From the NCBI GenBank assembly GCA_025603075.1, contig MU626271.1, positions 62,001 to 126,000 of the forward strand: a DNA stretch of 64,000 bases, given 5' to 3'. A model generated the notes under the pieces. That model made no database searches. It saw only the letters and a list, made by a program, of their open reading frames with translations, and was not told where the DNA came from. The translations under genes and the position numbers were made by a program. Source of the DNA: Neoconidiobolus thromboides FSU 785 (taxonomy: Eukaryota; Entomophthoromycota; Entomophthoromycetes; Entomophthorales; Neoconidiobolaceae). Numbering within the stretch: the stretch's first letter is position 1; each line of letters begins with the position of its first letter. Of the stretch, positions 19,652-32,180 are shown piece by piece.

Positions 19652-22600
19652 ATGAATCCAGCTATTTCTGAACCTTCGACAAGTATCACAAAACAAATAG
19701 AAATTTCAACCGACATTACTTCTAAATTTACTTTAAACCCCAACGCTTCTGTATTTAAAAGTAATTTTAAAGTTAAAAAACAATCCAGCAAAGGTTTAGA
19801 TAATGATAACAACACAGCTTCAACTTCGGATAATAAGCATAAATCAAAAAAGAGAACTCAAAGGAAAAAACCAGGTTTAAGGGCTTTAAGCCAAGAGCGT
19901 CAATTAGATAAAAGTAATGAATCCAATAGGGATAATATCAATGGGTCTCAATTTGACAAAAAATCAATAATGAGTGATAAACCAAAGCGAACACATCCCA
20001 AGAAAATCAACAAAAAGCAAGATAGTAATGTAAATACAAAAAGAGTGAATGAGTCGAGTCCTGAAACTTCTCAATCCTCATCTAAGTCAAAAACCAAGAG
20101 TTCTAAAAACACAAGCACTCGACAAAAGAAAGAAAGAAATGATCAAAGTAAACGTAAACAACCTAAAGAGTTAAAAGTGGATCAAGATTTACGTAGTAAA
20201 TTAATTAATGAGTTAAGTAATAACACCTATGAATGTATGGTATGTTGGGATAATGTTAAAAATAAACATCAAATATGGTCTTGTAAATCATGTTATGCCA
20301 TCTTTCATTTGTCATGTATTAAAAAATGGTCTAAAGTTGGGGATAAACGTAAGTTGTTTAAGTTCCTTCTTCCTTTTATATCCATTTAAAATTAATTGAT
20401 TTTTAGAATCGGAAAATTCAATTAATCCATTTGAATGGCGTTGTCCAGGGTGTCAAACCTCACAACAAGAATTACCAAAAACGTATTTATGTTTTTGTGA
20501 ACGAATTCATAATCCAGAACCTAGTAACTATATTTCTCCACATTCTTGTGGTCAAACTTGTGGAAAAAATAGAGATACTCGATGCCTCCATCCATGTGTC
20601 GAACCTTGCCATCCAGGTCCCTGTCCACCGTGTGCTGCCTTAGCTCCAACATCTTATTGTTATTGCGGAAAACTTTCATATCAAACACGATGCTTAGATA
20701 AAGAAGCGGATGGTAAATCATGTGGTGAAATTTGTGGAGAATTATTAGGATGCGGGGAACATTATTGTGAATTAACTTGTCATGAGGGAGCATGTTCTCC
20801 TTGTAAGATACCAATTTTAAGAAAATGTTATTGTGGTCAAAGGGAAAAAGAATTTAATTGCGGTACTGGTATTGGATTGGAGACTTATCTTTTAAATGAA
20901 AGTAAGACAAATATCGAATTACAACTAGGTTATTATTCATGTGATAAATTATGTAATCGATTATTAAATTGTGGTAATCATTTATGTAATAAACCATGTC
21001 ATATTCAAGATGAATTACCAGGACAATGTCATTTAGATCCAAAAATCCAATTGACTTGTCCATGTGGTAAAGAAGAAGTTAAAAGGTTAAGTAAAACAAT
21101 AAGGACTTCTTGTTTAGATCCAATACCATTATGTGGAAATGTATGTTCTAAATTATTACCATGTGGCCATAAATGTAAATCCAACTGTCATGAGGGAGAA
21201 TGTCCATCTTGCTCAACGGAAATAAAAGCTTATTGCGGATGTGGTAATATTTTTGAAATGAAATTATGTTCTGAAGATCAAACTGATATCGTATGTGATA
21301 AACCGTGTAATCAATTAAAACATTGTTTAAAACATCGATGTAACAGAATCTGTTGTGATGCTTCAAGAAAAGGAAGTGAAGATATTGAAGGATTACATAT
21401 TTGTACAACAATATGTGATAAACGATTAAAATGTGGGAATCATAAATGTCAAAGTTTATGTCATAATGGAAAATGTCCCCCTTGTATGGAAGCATCTTTT
21501 GATGATTTAACTTGTAATTGTGGAAAAACCAAAATTCAAGCGCCTGTACCATGTGGTACAAAACCTCCTAGATGTAATTATCCATGCAAAAGGATAAGAG
21601 ATTGTCAACATTCAAGTGCTTTATCACATAATTGCCATTTGGATGATCAGCCATGTCCACCATGTACTACATTAACCACCAAACTATGCAAATGTGGTAA
21701 AAAAGAATTAAAAAATATACCATGTTATAGATTAAAACCAATGTGTGGCTTACCTTGTAATAAAATGTTACCTTGTGGCGCTCATCATTGTAAACAATTA
21801 TGTCACGAGGGACCATGTTTATTAGAAGATGCATCATGTAATTTTATTTGTAATAAACCTCGACCAAATTGTGAACATCCTTGTCAAGGTATTTGCCATG
21901 CACCTTCTGTTTGTTCCAATGATATACCTTGTAATACAATAATAACAGTTAGTTGTAAATGTGGGTATTTAAAAAAAGAAAAAACATGTAATGGCATGGA
22001 TCCAACGTTACAAACTATTTTATGTAATGAACAATGCTTCATTAAACAAAGAAATGATAAATTATCTTTAGCATTAGGTGTCAATAGTAATAATAATGAA
22101 ACAATAATAGATAGTTCTATGCTATATGATCCATATATATTTGTATTTATTACACCAACACAATTAAAATGGGTACAAAACATTGAAATTAAAATTGAAG
22201 AATTCATTAAGGATGAATTAAAACGAGTCTTAAGATTTAATCCGATGAGAGATTATCAACGGAAATTTTTACATGCAATTGCATCCAATTATCAACTTCA
22301 TTCCATATCAGTAGATCAAAATCCAAGTAAGTCAGTAGAATATACAAAAACTCCATATAGTAAATTACCTAGTATAATTCCTTCTATAGCTTATAAGAAC
22401 AAAAAGAAATATATGAAAGTAGAAGAAGAAGAAATAAATGGTAATTCAATGCGACAAAAACAACCAGTTAATTGTGTATTGATTCGTAATCTATCTATGG
22501 AATCTACAATTAATTATACAATTGAAAAACATATGTCAGATGCAGGTTTAAAAATGCAATTATTTTGTTACGGGTATAATTTAATAGTTCAGCCTCAACA

Positions 22601-23081
22601 TCAGTTGACTGATATGACAAAGGTAGAGGAATTAGTGAGAAAATGTTATTATATTGTTAAAGCTAGTTTAATATCAATTAATATTGTAGCTAAAGTCAAT
22701 TTAGCTTGGATTAATTCCAATAATGAAATTATTTGGCCAAAGTTAGAAACAGCACCAATGATGAATAATAACACAATGAAAATCAATAGTAATAATTCAT
22801 TTAATATATTACAAAACAATGAAGAAATAAATGAAGGGAATTTGGAAGTTAAAGCTAAGAATAGTAATAATACATTTAATTTATTACAATGTGAAAATAA
22901 TACATTACCACCTAATTTATTTGATTCGGATGATAAAAAATCAAAATCTTCAAGAAATGTATCTCCAAGTAGATCAATTACTTCAAAAGGTACACCAGAA
23001 AGTTTAATGAATATTAATGAATCCTTATTAAGTCCTACTAAAGTTATGGAGGTTGTGGATGATTGGACCCAACTTATTTAA
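19652..23081 (+). CDS. FAP1: NFX1-type zinc-finger protein (FAP1/NFX1 family), two exons
   Basis: Exons 19652-20348 and 20407-23081 (58-nt intron) give 1123 aa. The order is: a basic, Ser/Lys-rich N-terminus (about 1-195); a RING/PHD-like finger (YECMVCWDN ... CKSCYAIFHLSCIKKW ... WRCPGC) split by the intron; about ten NFX1-type cysteine/histidine repeats (for example CLHPCVEPCHPGPCPPC, LPCGHKCKSNCHEGECPSC); then an R3H-like region (DYQRKFLHAIASNYQLHSIS) and an Asn/Ser-rich tail. The family acts as nuclear E3-like transcription regulators; yeast Fap1 binds FKBP12. ATG 19652 (MNPAISEP) is the first clear start, since upstream in-frame codons lack an ATG. Strong family assignment. Confidence 0.9.
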
Positions 23082-23246
23082 AATTATTGTCACTATTTTA
23101 TTTTATTTTAATTTTATTTCATAGTTTTCTCAATTTATATTGAGCTTACTTTCTTAATTCCGCATGTTATATAGATCTATATTTTTTTGTAAGTTTCATT
23201 TTTTTAATAAAATTAGATAAAAAAAGAATTATTTATTTATTTCGAC

Positions 23247-25228
23247 TTAAAAGAATTGATAATTTAATAATAATAAATTAAAATAATCTATTAAACCTTG
23301 ACATGATGGAAACATATTATTATAATATTGTTGAATTAAATTTAATTCAATTAATTGTTTTTTGAAACTTAACTTCCAACTTTGTTTTTTAACATTAAAT
23401 TTATTTAATAGTTCTAATTGATATTTTTTATTATTATTATTTAACATCATTAGTTTACTTAATCCAATCATAGCTAAATTTAATAATTGTATAAATTCAA
23501 TTAAATTATTGTATTCTTTAATAGCTATATCTGATTTAATATTCATTGGAAATCCATTTTTATCTATATGTTTTATTTTTGTCTTTAATTTCCATTGATT
23601 TAACAATAGTTGCTTATAATTTAATTTAAAATAATTTTGTTCTAATGTTAAATTATTAAATTCAATTAGTTTAGCTTCAAATAAACTATATTTTTCAATT
23701 AATATATAGTTAATAAATTGAATTCGAAATGATAATGAATTAATGTTTTTAATAAAGTTTAATTTCTCTTTCATTATTTTTAATTGAAAATAATATCGAC
23801 TTGTATAATGAATTAATGATTGTTGACATATAATATTAATATGACTAAATAATATTAATAAATTATGAAAATTAAAACTACTTTCTAACCAATATATAGT
23901 ATTATTATTGTTATTATTATTATTAAATAATAAATGTAATATAAAATCAATATTAGTAATTGGATGCAATTGATTTTCTTTTTGAATTAATTGATATAAA
24001 AACGAAGATGTAAATAATTCTATATTACTTAATCTCAATTCATATTCTATTATATTAATAAATTGTTGAAATAATGAAGCTATTGAAATAATCTAAATAA
24101 AATAAATATATTATTATTATTATTATTTGTTATTACTTATTATATAATTTAAATAAATCAAACTTACTAATTTTCTATTTTGATTTAATTGCTGATGATT
24201 TTGAATTTGACTAAACACTTTAATCCATTCCCAAAACGTAATTTTATTACTTCTTAAATTCATTCTTAATTTTTTAGTCTTCTTCATTCTAATACTCTCT
24301 ATATCTTCCTCCTTAAATATCTCTATTAAATATTTAGGATCCAGATAATTAAGTAATTGTTTTAATAATTCAATTAATTTAAATATTAATTTAATACAGT
24401 CATTAATTTTTTTATTTTCTATTTCAATTATTTCATTCTCTTTTTTTAAATTCATCAATTCAATATATTCAATTTCATATTGCTCATTTTCTGTTGAAAA
24501 TGTAGCTTTTTCTTTAATTCTGGGAATATGATCTATCTCTATTGATGGACTGTCTATTAATGATTTTAATTGTTGTATTGTTTGATTGATTATTTTATAA
24601 ATGATTGAACTAAAACAATAATTATTAATAAATTAATAAATCAATAAATTAAAACTTACGCTTTAGGATAATATTGATAATCTAAAATAAACAAACTCAT
24701 TAATTCAATTGCTTGTAATGTTTGCTTTTCTTCTAAATAATTGTCAATTAAACTATTTTCTTCAAAACTTAATGTCTTAAAGTTATCCAGTTTAACTCTT
24801 TTCTTAGCTTCTTCTTTATCTACCATATATTCTGGCAAAAATAACTTTTTTGGGTCTGATATAAATTTAGATTTTAATAAAACATTTGGTACATCTTTTG
24901 TTTCTTTCTGCTGGGATCTCAATCTTAAACTTTTTTGAAATACCGGATTCATTATCCTTTTTTCTTTTTCTTGTCTCTCTTTCTTTTCTTTAATTTCTTT
25001 TAATTTTACTAATGTTTTATTTGATATTTTAATATGATTCAATGGATTAATAAATTCATCCATTTCTAATAAATGAAATTGTTCATTTTCAATTATTTGA
25101 TTTCTTGACTTCCATTTTTTTGTAGGAACTTGTGGATTATTATCAATGATTCGAAATAAATCCGATTCTTTATTGTAGCCAGAGATGAATAACAGGTTTT
25201 GATTTAACTTATCAAGGTGGTTGGACAT
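23247..25228 (-). CDS. Unknown coiled-coil/helical protein, three exons
   Basis: Exons 25228-24660, 24609-24168, 24092-23247 keep frame across 50- and 75-nt GT-AG introns, giving 618 aa. The N-terminal third is charged (KWKSRNQIIENEQFHLLEMD, a Lys/Glu coiled-coil near residues 75-95). The middle is helical with many Ile/Leu/Lys heptads, and the C-terminal part is rich in Leu/Asn and hydrophobic helices. No signal peptide or catalytic motif is visible, and I do not recognise the family. Composition resembles rapidly evolving kinetochore, spindle or meiotic scaffold proteins, but that is speculation. It is convergent with FAP1, with 165 bp between the stops. Confidence 0.6.
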
Positions 25229-25604
25229 CTCTAATATTTTAAAGAAATGAATTGTTAATAATAAACAAATAAACTTAGATTTGAATAGTTGAGATTTGAT
25301 TTAAGAGCTAATTTTAATTGGTGGAAAAATTAAATTTGTTAATCCTTTCATTCAATTGAAAATATGCATATTTTTATTTTAAGCATTTTATTTTATAGAT
25401 AATGAAATCATAACTTACTAATAAATAAATTAATAAAAAAATAAAAAACAATATAACTATTACCATTAATTTGACTATTATAATGTAATTTATTGTTATT
25501 ATCAAATTAGTAATCCTAATAAATGTACAAAAAAAACTTTGAAAAACATAGACAAAAAATAGATCAAATATACTCTATTTCATTTGACTTTAATCCTCCC
25601 TTAT

Positions 25605-27330
25605 CTAATTCTCAATCTGATAACGATTTTCAGGATAATTATTCTTACGCTCAGATACACCAGCAGTTCTAAAAAATAAAAAATCAGTAAACTATTTACA
25701 ATATACTTGCTTTTATTTTTCATTTCACTTCATTTATGAATACAAATAAAAATCAATCAAAAAAAAACTTACAAAATTTCACAGCCATTTTCGGTAACTA
25801 AAAGTGTATGTTCAAATTGGGCTGATCTTTTACCATCTCTAGTAACAGCTGTCCAGTCATCGGGCCAATGTTCATCTTGCCATACACCTTCATTAATCAT
25901 GGGTTCTATAGTAAATGTATGGCCTACTTTCATGACTCCCACTGCTTTATTTTCTATTTTAAGTAATAGTTAATAAATTACTCTAATAAAACTATAATTC
26001 AAAACTCACTTGTATAATGTGGTACATTTGGAGAACAATGGAACTTGCTATTAAATAGTTGTGTTTATAAAATTGATTTTAGAAAAGATAACAATAAAAA
26101 TTACCTATTAATTCCATGACCGCAATAAGTTCTAACCACTGAGAACCCCTTGCTTTTAGCATGTTTTTCAATAATAGCACCAAGATCTCTATATAAACCG
26201 CCAGGTTTTACTAATTAAATAAAAGAATCAATTAATATTTATTATCCTTCGTCTTTTCATTTATAAGAGAGACATTTAACATTAATTTTAAAAAAAATAG
26301 AAACTTACCCATATCAATAGCTAAATTCAGACAATCTTTAGTTGTTTGTACTAAATCTTTGCCTGCTTGATCTACATTACCAACTAAATAAGTTTCATTA
26401 AGATCTGCATGGAAACCATTATGATAAGCAGATACATCAATATTTAATATATCACCATCTTGTAATGGGCGTTTGTCAGGAATACCATGGCAGATAACTT
26501 CATTAACGGAGCTATTTAATTGTAATAAATTAATAAATAAAAAGAAACAATAAACACAACAATATAGTACTAATGGTAAATAAAAATTAAAGTAATTTAA
26601 ATGCTCACTTACGTACAACAAGATTTTGGAAAATTATGATAATTTAAAGGAGATGGATAACAGTCTCTTTCCATACAAGCTTCATGAACTACTCGATCGA
26701 TTTCATCTGTAGTTACACCTACTTTGATAGCAGCAGCAGCTAAGTCAAGTATTTCACGACCTAACTATATATTTTATGATAAATTAATTACAGGTTTATT
26801 TGATAGAAAAATAGTTAATAAATAGTAAACCGAAAACTTACTCTATTAACTACTTTCATAGCTTCAATTTCAGTTTCATTTAAAACATCAATTGCTGTGC
26901 TTCCGCGTAATTTTAATTCAGATTTAGGTAAACCTAGATTTAAAATTCAAATTACTTAGTTGTCTTCTATAATGACAGTTACTTAGTTTACCATCTTCAG
27001 CATAATCTGGTTTTTTAATACTATCTAGAACTTGTCTTTTTGGTGATAATGGATAATGGGGTCTCATTTTACCAGTATAAGGGAACAAAGGGAAGGGATC
27101 ATAGATATCTAAGGATTATAAAAAGAAGACAGTTAACTAATAGAAAGTTTTCAAATACTCTACTTACCACTACCACTTGGAGTATGTCTTGCTTTATGTA
27201 ACTTCCAATTGCTTTTAAAACATTCTTGAGAGCAAAAATAGCTATCTTCGATCTTTAATTTTAAACACGTAGGGCAGGATAATTTAGCTGGTTTTCCACA
27301 GTTAAGACCAATACACAAGCTGTTTGACAT
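25605..27330 (-). CDS. MAP1: Methionine aminopeptidase 1, nine exons
   Basis: Exons 27330-27168, 27108-26992, 26933-26842, 26764-26613, 26511-26309, 26210-26105, 26047-26010, 25953-25773, 25668-25605 splice into 371 aa with continuous frame. The N-terminus is the MetAP1 zinc-finger domain ([30 protein letters not shown]). The peptidase follows: [34 protein letters not shown], the metal-ligand aspartates in [33 protein letters not shown] and [11 protein letters not shown]. It removes N-terminal methionine co-translationally at the ribosome. One exon is only 38 nt. It is divergent from MFAP1, with 136 bp between starts. Confidence 0.95.
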
Positions 27331-27466
27331 ATTTTATTTATATTCTGTTTTTCTAAAAAAACAAACAAGGTCAAACTCTTTAAAATGTTAAGAGCTTTAA
27401 ACTTTAAGAATTTATGAGTTCATTTCTTTTTTAAGAAAAAGCTTGAAAAAAAATTCACTAATCCAA

Positions 27467-29106
27467 ATGTCTGGCCGTAATACCAAATCAACGCAAGTAA
27501 AAGTGAAGCGCTATAGAGCAGGACAAGCACCCGCTGGTGTCGATATCAATGAATATTCCAGTTCTTCCGATGAAGAAAGAGAGAATTTATCAACGAAACA
27601 AAAATCTAATACTCCAGAACCAATGTTATCTGTTAAAACAATGAATATTAATGATCCACGATTACAAAGATTAAATAAAACAGAAGGGAGTAATGGTAAT
27701 ATTGATAGAAAAGAAATGGCTACTAGATACTCTGAGAGTAAGTGAAGGCTACATTGATTTTCCTTTTCAGTTGATAGATTATATTTTAGGATTAAAAAAT
27801 CGATATGATACAGAAAGTGAAAGTGAAAATGAGTTGGGGGTTAAAGAAGAAGATTCAGATGGTTCAATGGACAGGGAAGAAATGAGAAAATTAGCTATCA
27901 AAAATCAACAAGTATATCAACAAGAGGAGGAAAAAGCTAAAGCTGAAAGCGAAGTAATATATCTTGAAGTTTATTTAATTAAAAATGATAATTAATTGGA
28001 TTAAATTAAAAAGGAAGAAAGTGAATATTCTACAGAATCATCATCGGAAGAAGAAAGAATTTTACTTAAGCCAGTGTTTGTTAAAAAGTAATTTTAGATG
28101 ATTAAAAAAGTGATAATAGTGCTGATCTATTTTTTATTTTTAGATCGGATCGTGTAACTATCCAAGAAAAAGAAAGAAAAGAGAGAGAAGCTATTGAATT
28201 GGAAAAAGAAAAAGAAAAAGAGATAGAAAAAAAGAAATTAGAAAGTAAAAAACTAGCGGAACAAGTGGTTCGTAAAGAACTCGAAGATGGTAATTAAATC
28301 TCTTTATTTAAATAGTTAACATATGTAGTTGATCCCTTGTCTAGCTATAATTCAATCTGAGCTTATAACCGAAGTGGACGATACGGATGGTGTTGATGCA
28401 GAAGCAGAAAAACAAGCTTGGAGATTGAGAGAATTGATAAGAATTAAAAGGGACAAACAAGAAAAGGCGGAGTAATTTCAATTTCATTATTTCTATAAAA
28501 AAAACTAAAATTGATTTAACCAAATAATAGGAGAGAAGCAGAAGCAGCCGAAATTGAACGACGTCGACAACTCACTGAAGAAGAAAGAATTAAAGAAGAC
28601 CTTGAGAAAAAGCATAAACAAATGGAAGAAAAAGAAAAATTGCGAGAAAATAGTAAGAAAAATATCTTACAAAGGTGGCATCATAAAGGTGCTTTTTATT
28701 TGGTAAGTTAGAATTTTTTGATTATAATAATAAAAAGAAGAGAAAAGAGTATTAATGAATTTTGTTAGGATAAAAATGATGAAATATTTCAAAGGAATTA
28801 TAATGATGCTACTCCCGATGCAGTTAAAAACATAGAGGCTTTACCTGAAGTTCGAAAAGTTAAAAATTTTGGATTGGCGGGGAGAACAAAATATACTCAT
28901 TTGGCAGATCAGGATACTTCCAAAGTAATTTCGTTTTTATTTGTATAAGAATAATAGTTAATATTTTAAAATAAAATCAAAAATAGAAAGACTCCCCTTG
29001 GTTTCAAGGTAATAATGAATTGGTAGATAAAAGTTTGAAGAAATTGGGCGGGATGCATGATAGGATTGAGTTGAAAAAGAAAGGAGAAAAAGAAAGGAAA
29101 AGATGA
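27467..29106 (+). CDS. MFAP1: MFAP1-like spliceosomal B-complex protein, eight exons
   Basis: Exons 27467-27737, 27790-27953, 28014-28087, 28144-28289, 28345-28471, 28531-28702, 28769-28924, 28987-29106 give 409 aa. The N-terminus VKVKRYRAGQAP, the acidic block SEYSTESSSEEERILLKPVF, the long charged helix (DRVTIQEKERKEREAIELEK, WRLRELIRIKRDKQEKAE) and the C-terminal WHHKGAFYLDKNDEIFQRNY plus KNFGLAGRTKYTHLADQDT are diagnostic of MFAP1, a component recruited with the tri-snRNP to form the spliceosomal B complex. The first intron uses the acceptor at 27788-27789; an earlier AG at 27769-27770 would run into a stop. Confidence 0.92.
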
Positions 29107-29198
29107 GGCTATTTAAACATTGGAAAAAAGAATAAAAAGAAAGAATAAAATTTTGTTACTTGTTTGATCATTTATAAATTATTTTATTAATATTTATT

Positions 29199-29719
29199 CT
29201 ATATTTTATATAAAGAGCATTTTTTCAATGCATCTCCTAATTGACTTTTTAATATTGGTGCTGTAGCTATACAAGTAAACAAATTTTCAGGTTGTTCTAA
29301 CCAGGTATAATAGGGTAAATTTAGTTGTTGTAAATTTTGTTCGATCTTTTTTAATCCAGATTCATCTTTTATCTATAAAATAATCAATATTATTATAGAT
29401 TTAATTGAAATGAAATTATAACATTACTTGTAATACCACTTTATGCATATTTGATAAATCAGATAGATACTGCTTTGTTTCTGGTAATTGATTATGTTTA
29501 AATAAACAAGCTGTAGATGCATGACATGCTTGGGCTATGATACTAGTTATCATTAGTTACTATTTTTGAAATTTTAATACTCAATTTTACCTACCACTTG
29601 GCCAATTGAATTCCTAAAATAAATATTTAAGCTCAACATTTCTTTTCTTATATCTTATTCTATATATTTACTTTGACCAAATCTTTTCTAATGACTATGT
29701 ACATCGTTAATCGTTCCAT
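29199..29719 (-). CDS. PTRHD1: PTRHD1-like peptidyl-tRNA hydrolase II domain protein, four exons
   Basis: Exons 29719-29672, 29613-29591, 29542-29428, 29372-29199 give 119 aa. The family pattern is clear: YIVIRKDLVK, FNWPSGSIIAQACHAST, LSDLSNMHKVVLQ and YTWLEQPENLFTCIATAPIL. Exon 2 is only 23 nt and codes for EFNWPSG. PTRHD1 has the Pth2 fold; its cellular role (peptidyl-tRNA hydrolase versus ubiquitin-linked) is unsettled. It is convergent with MFAP1, with 92 bp between the stops. Confidence 0.85.
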
Positions 29720-30169
29720 TTTTATTGACTTTGTTAAAAAACTCAAGATAGAAACGAGTTTCAGTATTTGGTCACCATTAATAGAATTTATTGTCAAATA
29801 AAATTGTTTAATATAGCTGATTAAGTTTAAATGCGTTATATTTAACTGTTCATTTACGAATATAAGTATTAAATTTCAAGTTTCAAACTAATGCTATAAT
29901 GTAAATCATTATATATATAAATTATCATTGATTAGGATACATTTGAACTCTACATCTGTATTAGATTATAATCTATTTTTGAAAAACACTTGAGAATATA
30001 AAGATCCAGATGTTGTTTATTTATCATAGACAATATAGTAAAATCTAGGATTCTTTTCAGGAAAGTTCTTTGTATAATATTGTGGTTTTTTAGAAGAACA
30101 ACAATTTATCTTGTTTTAAATCGACCCAGGGATAACTAGAACTCAAAGCCCGACAGATTAAATTAAAGT

Positions 30170-30260
30170 AAATCTCTTTCTTTAACGATTTTTCCACTTT
30201 TTAAACGCTATTGAATATAAAAATCGTTTGTAAAACTTTAAATAAAGAAGACATCTGTTT
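30170..30260 (-). repeat. Decayed MITE-like copy
   Basis: TTTTCCACTTTTTAAACGCT, ATTGAATATAAAAATCGTTT and AAGAAGACATCTG keep the order of orientation-B copies, but both termini are eroded. Confidence 0.5.
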
Positions 30261-30343
30261 ATTGAATTTTTGTTTTTTGTAATAGTAATCGATAGTTTTT
30301 TTCGATTTTTAGTAGGATAAAAATGAGCTAATTAATAAAAGTT

Positions 30344-30440
30344 AATATGAGGCGTCTTTTATTTAATAAATTTACTAGTATTTTTCTGCTCAAAACGCTT
30401 TAAAAATGGACAAAATAATGAAATCAAAAACACTTAGATA
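30344..30440 (+). repeat. Decayed MITE-like copy
   Basis: ATATGAGGCGTC left end, TTTTTCTGCTCAAAACGCTT centre and AATAATGAAATCAAAAACAC right arm follow orientation A; the right terminus is lost. Confidence 0.55.
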
Positions 30441-30864
30441 GCATCCTCTTGAACTTATTAATGAGTTAATTTACACACGAGGCTCAATTTTATTCCATTT
30501 TTTATACCAAGGTTATAAATCAGGATCAAGTGCTAATGAAGTAACAGATGCATTTTTATTAGCACTTTTGCTGATTTACATCAAGCAATAATCAAGTATA
30601 AATAGCAATTAAAATAATTTGACTAGAAATAATTTTAGTTATTGATCAATTATAGTATTAATTGATGTAAGTAGAGTAGAATTTGATCCCTATTATTATG
30701 TATACATTTTCATACCATTTATATAATAGATTAAGAAACATACAAGCGATCAAATCACTAATAACTGCTAAGCAATGAAATTGAAATTGAGTTTGATACT
30801 TTTTATATTTGAAGTAGATAACAAAATTCATAAATTACTCTAACACCTCTTAATTTATTTTAGT

Positions 30865-31071
30865 AGTAAACTAAAAAGTAAAAATTATTTAGTTCGTAAT
30901 CGTCTCACGTTAACCAATATTAACCCTTGTTTTTATTTAGAAACTTACTATTATTTTTTGAATAATCAAGATCGATTGAAATATTATAATTTGAGTAAAT
31001 ACATAGATCATATTTCAAACATCTCAGGATTTGAAGCTATTGAGGCTACTGAATATACAGAAAATCATTAA
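30865..31071 (+). pseudogene. Coding-like open stretch, unidentified
   Basis: A 69-codon frame without a start, ending at TAA 31069, reads with mixed composition (for example NPCFYLETYYYFLNNQDRLK, then a stretch ending IEATEYTENH). An ATG-initiated short hydrophobic leader (MKLKLSLILFIFE, about 30776) lies upstream, but I could not join the two with valid splice sites and frame. Unknown; may be a relic or a last exon. Confidence 0.22.
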
Positions 31072-31379
31072 AATTTTATTCCAAGAGTGGACATAGGTCA
31101 AAAATTTATAACCTCCCCACCTTATCTTGTCTGCAAATAGTCTTGTAACTACCAAATGAGTTCGCAAATTAACTCTAAATAAGCTTGAAAAATTATTTTC
31201 AATATTATTCAGACATACAAGTTTAAACCTTTTCGTTTCAAATATTATTAAAAAATGACTAACGAAACTTTAACAAAAAATAAAAAGATGTTTTATAGCT
31301 ATTTACTTTGAATTTAATGTAACTTTTGATAACTTTATTATACAGTATTCTAGTTTAAATAAATACAAATTAGTAAAAT

Positions 31380-32180
31380 CTAGAAAATGGATAATTGTAG
31401 TAAAAGATGTGATCAAGAATATTCAAAAATGGTGCTTTAGACGCTGCGCAATTTCAATCCTCTGAAGCATTAATTTTACAAATAGTTGTTCTACTATTAT
31501 CTAAAAACATCTCGTTATGATGGTGAGCATGGTCAAGTAAACCTGGGGGAAATGTGATATAAAGTCTTTACCATTGGTACACGAGCTATTGTTAATAGTT
31601 GGGTATTAAACCATTGAGCAAAACCCACATTCCCCACTCTGAATCCATCATAAGTATACAACTCCATTCTATCCCAACTTAAATTAAAAACACTTCTAAA
31701 TTCGATTAATACTAAAGTACTAATACTAAGTTCAAACAAATATCCTATAATAGTAGTTTCGTAGTTAACATGTTCTTTTGATAAAGCTCCAAACTCATTT
31801 ATGAACTTTTTCAATACCTTATATAGTGGATTTTTAAGGACAGTATGTGTGTGAATATCAGTATTGCCATTTCCAACTGAATATGATGATAGTAACATAT
31901 TAGCATTATTGGCAAAATTTTTAATTTCAATACTATTTCTAAGTGATACAATAGTTTGTTTTCCGGCTTTGTCTATAGTTAAAAATCCTTTACTTCCAGT
32001 ATAAAGTTCATAAAATTTATGTTTCACTTGGATATCAAGATCTAATGTTTTACAGTGATTACAATCCCAGTTTTTTAATCTATGGTTAGAACAATAGCCT
32101 GCAGTTGCATATCTAGGTATTCTTTTGATTTCTTGTAAATTAGCCATTTTTAAATTTGATACTGTAAATCAACGAGGACT
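31380..32180 (-). pseudogene. Decayed class-3 lipase paralogue
   Basis: It aligns with the intact lipase at 34.0-35.0 kb from the region after its signal peptide to its C-terminus (for example RYATAGYCSNHRLKNWDCNHC versus RFTAAAYCSSLTLKSWTCTHC). The serine elbow GYSLG has become GYLFE, so the nucleophile is lost. Upstream, the equivalent of the PRSF region holds a TGA. Downstream a frameshift after ARV replaces NNRDPVPH, and a TGA interrupts the final exon-equivalent, which still ends in NILDHIFYYN. A 204-codon open frame remains (32147-31533), but its product would be catalytically dead and lack a signal peptide. Confidence 0.85.

Larger units (their letters stand above)
29720..31379. other. 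Intergenic region with repeat relics
   Basis: No intact gene. It holds two strongly decayed MITE-like copies (30170-30260 and 30344-30440) and one open coding-like stretch at 30865-31071 listed separately. Confidence 0.55.

Noticed and set aside
20521-21561. Minus-strand frames opposite FAP1
   Set aside because: Shadows of the cysteine-rich coding strand (TGT codons read as ACA/CAT-rich), no independent support.
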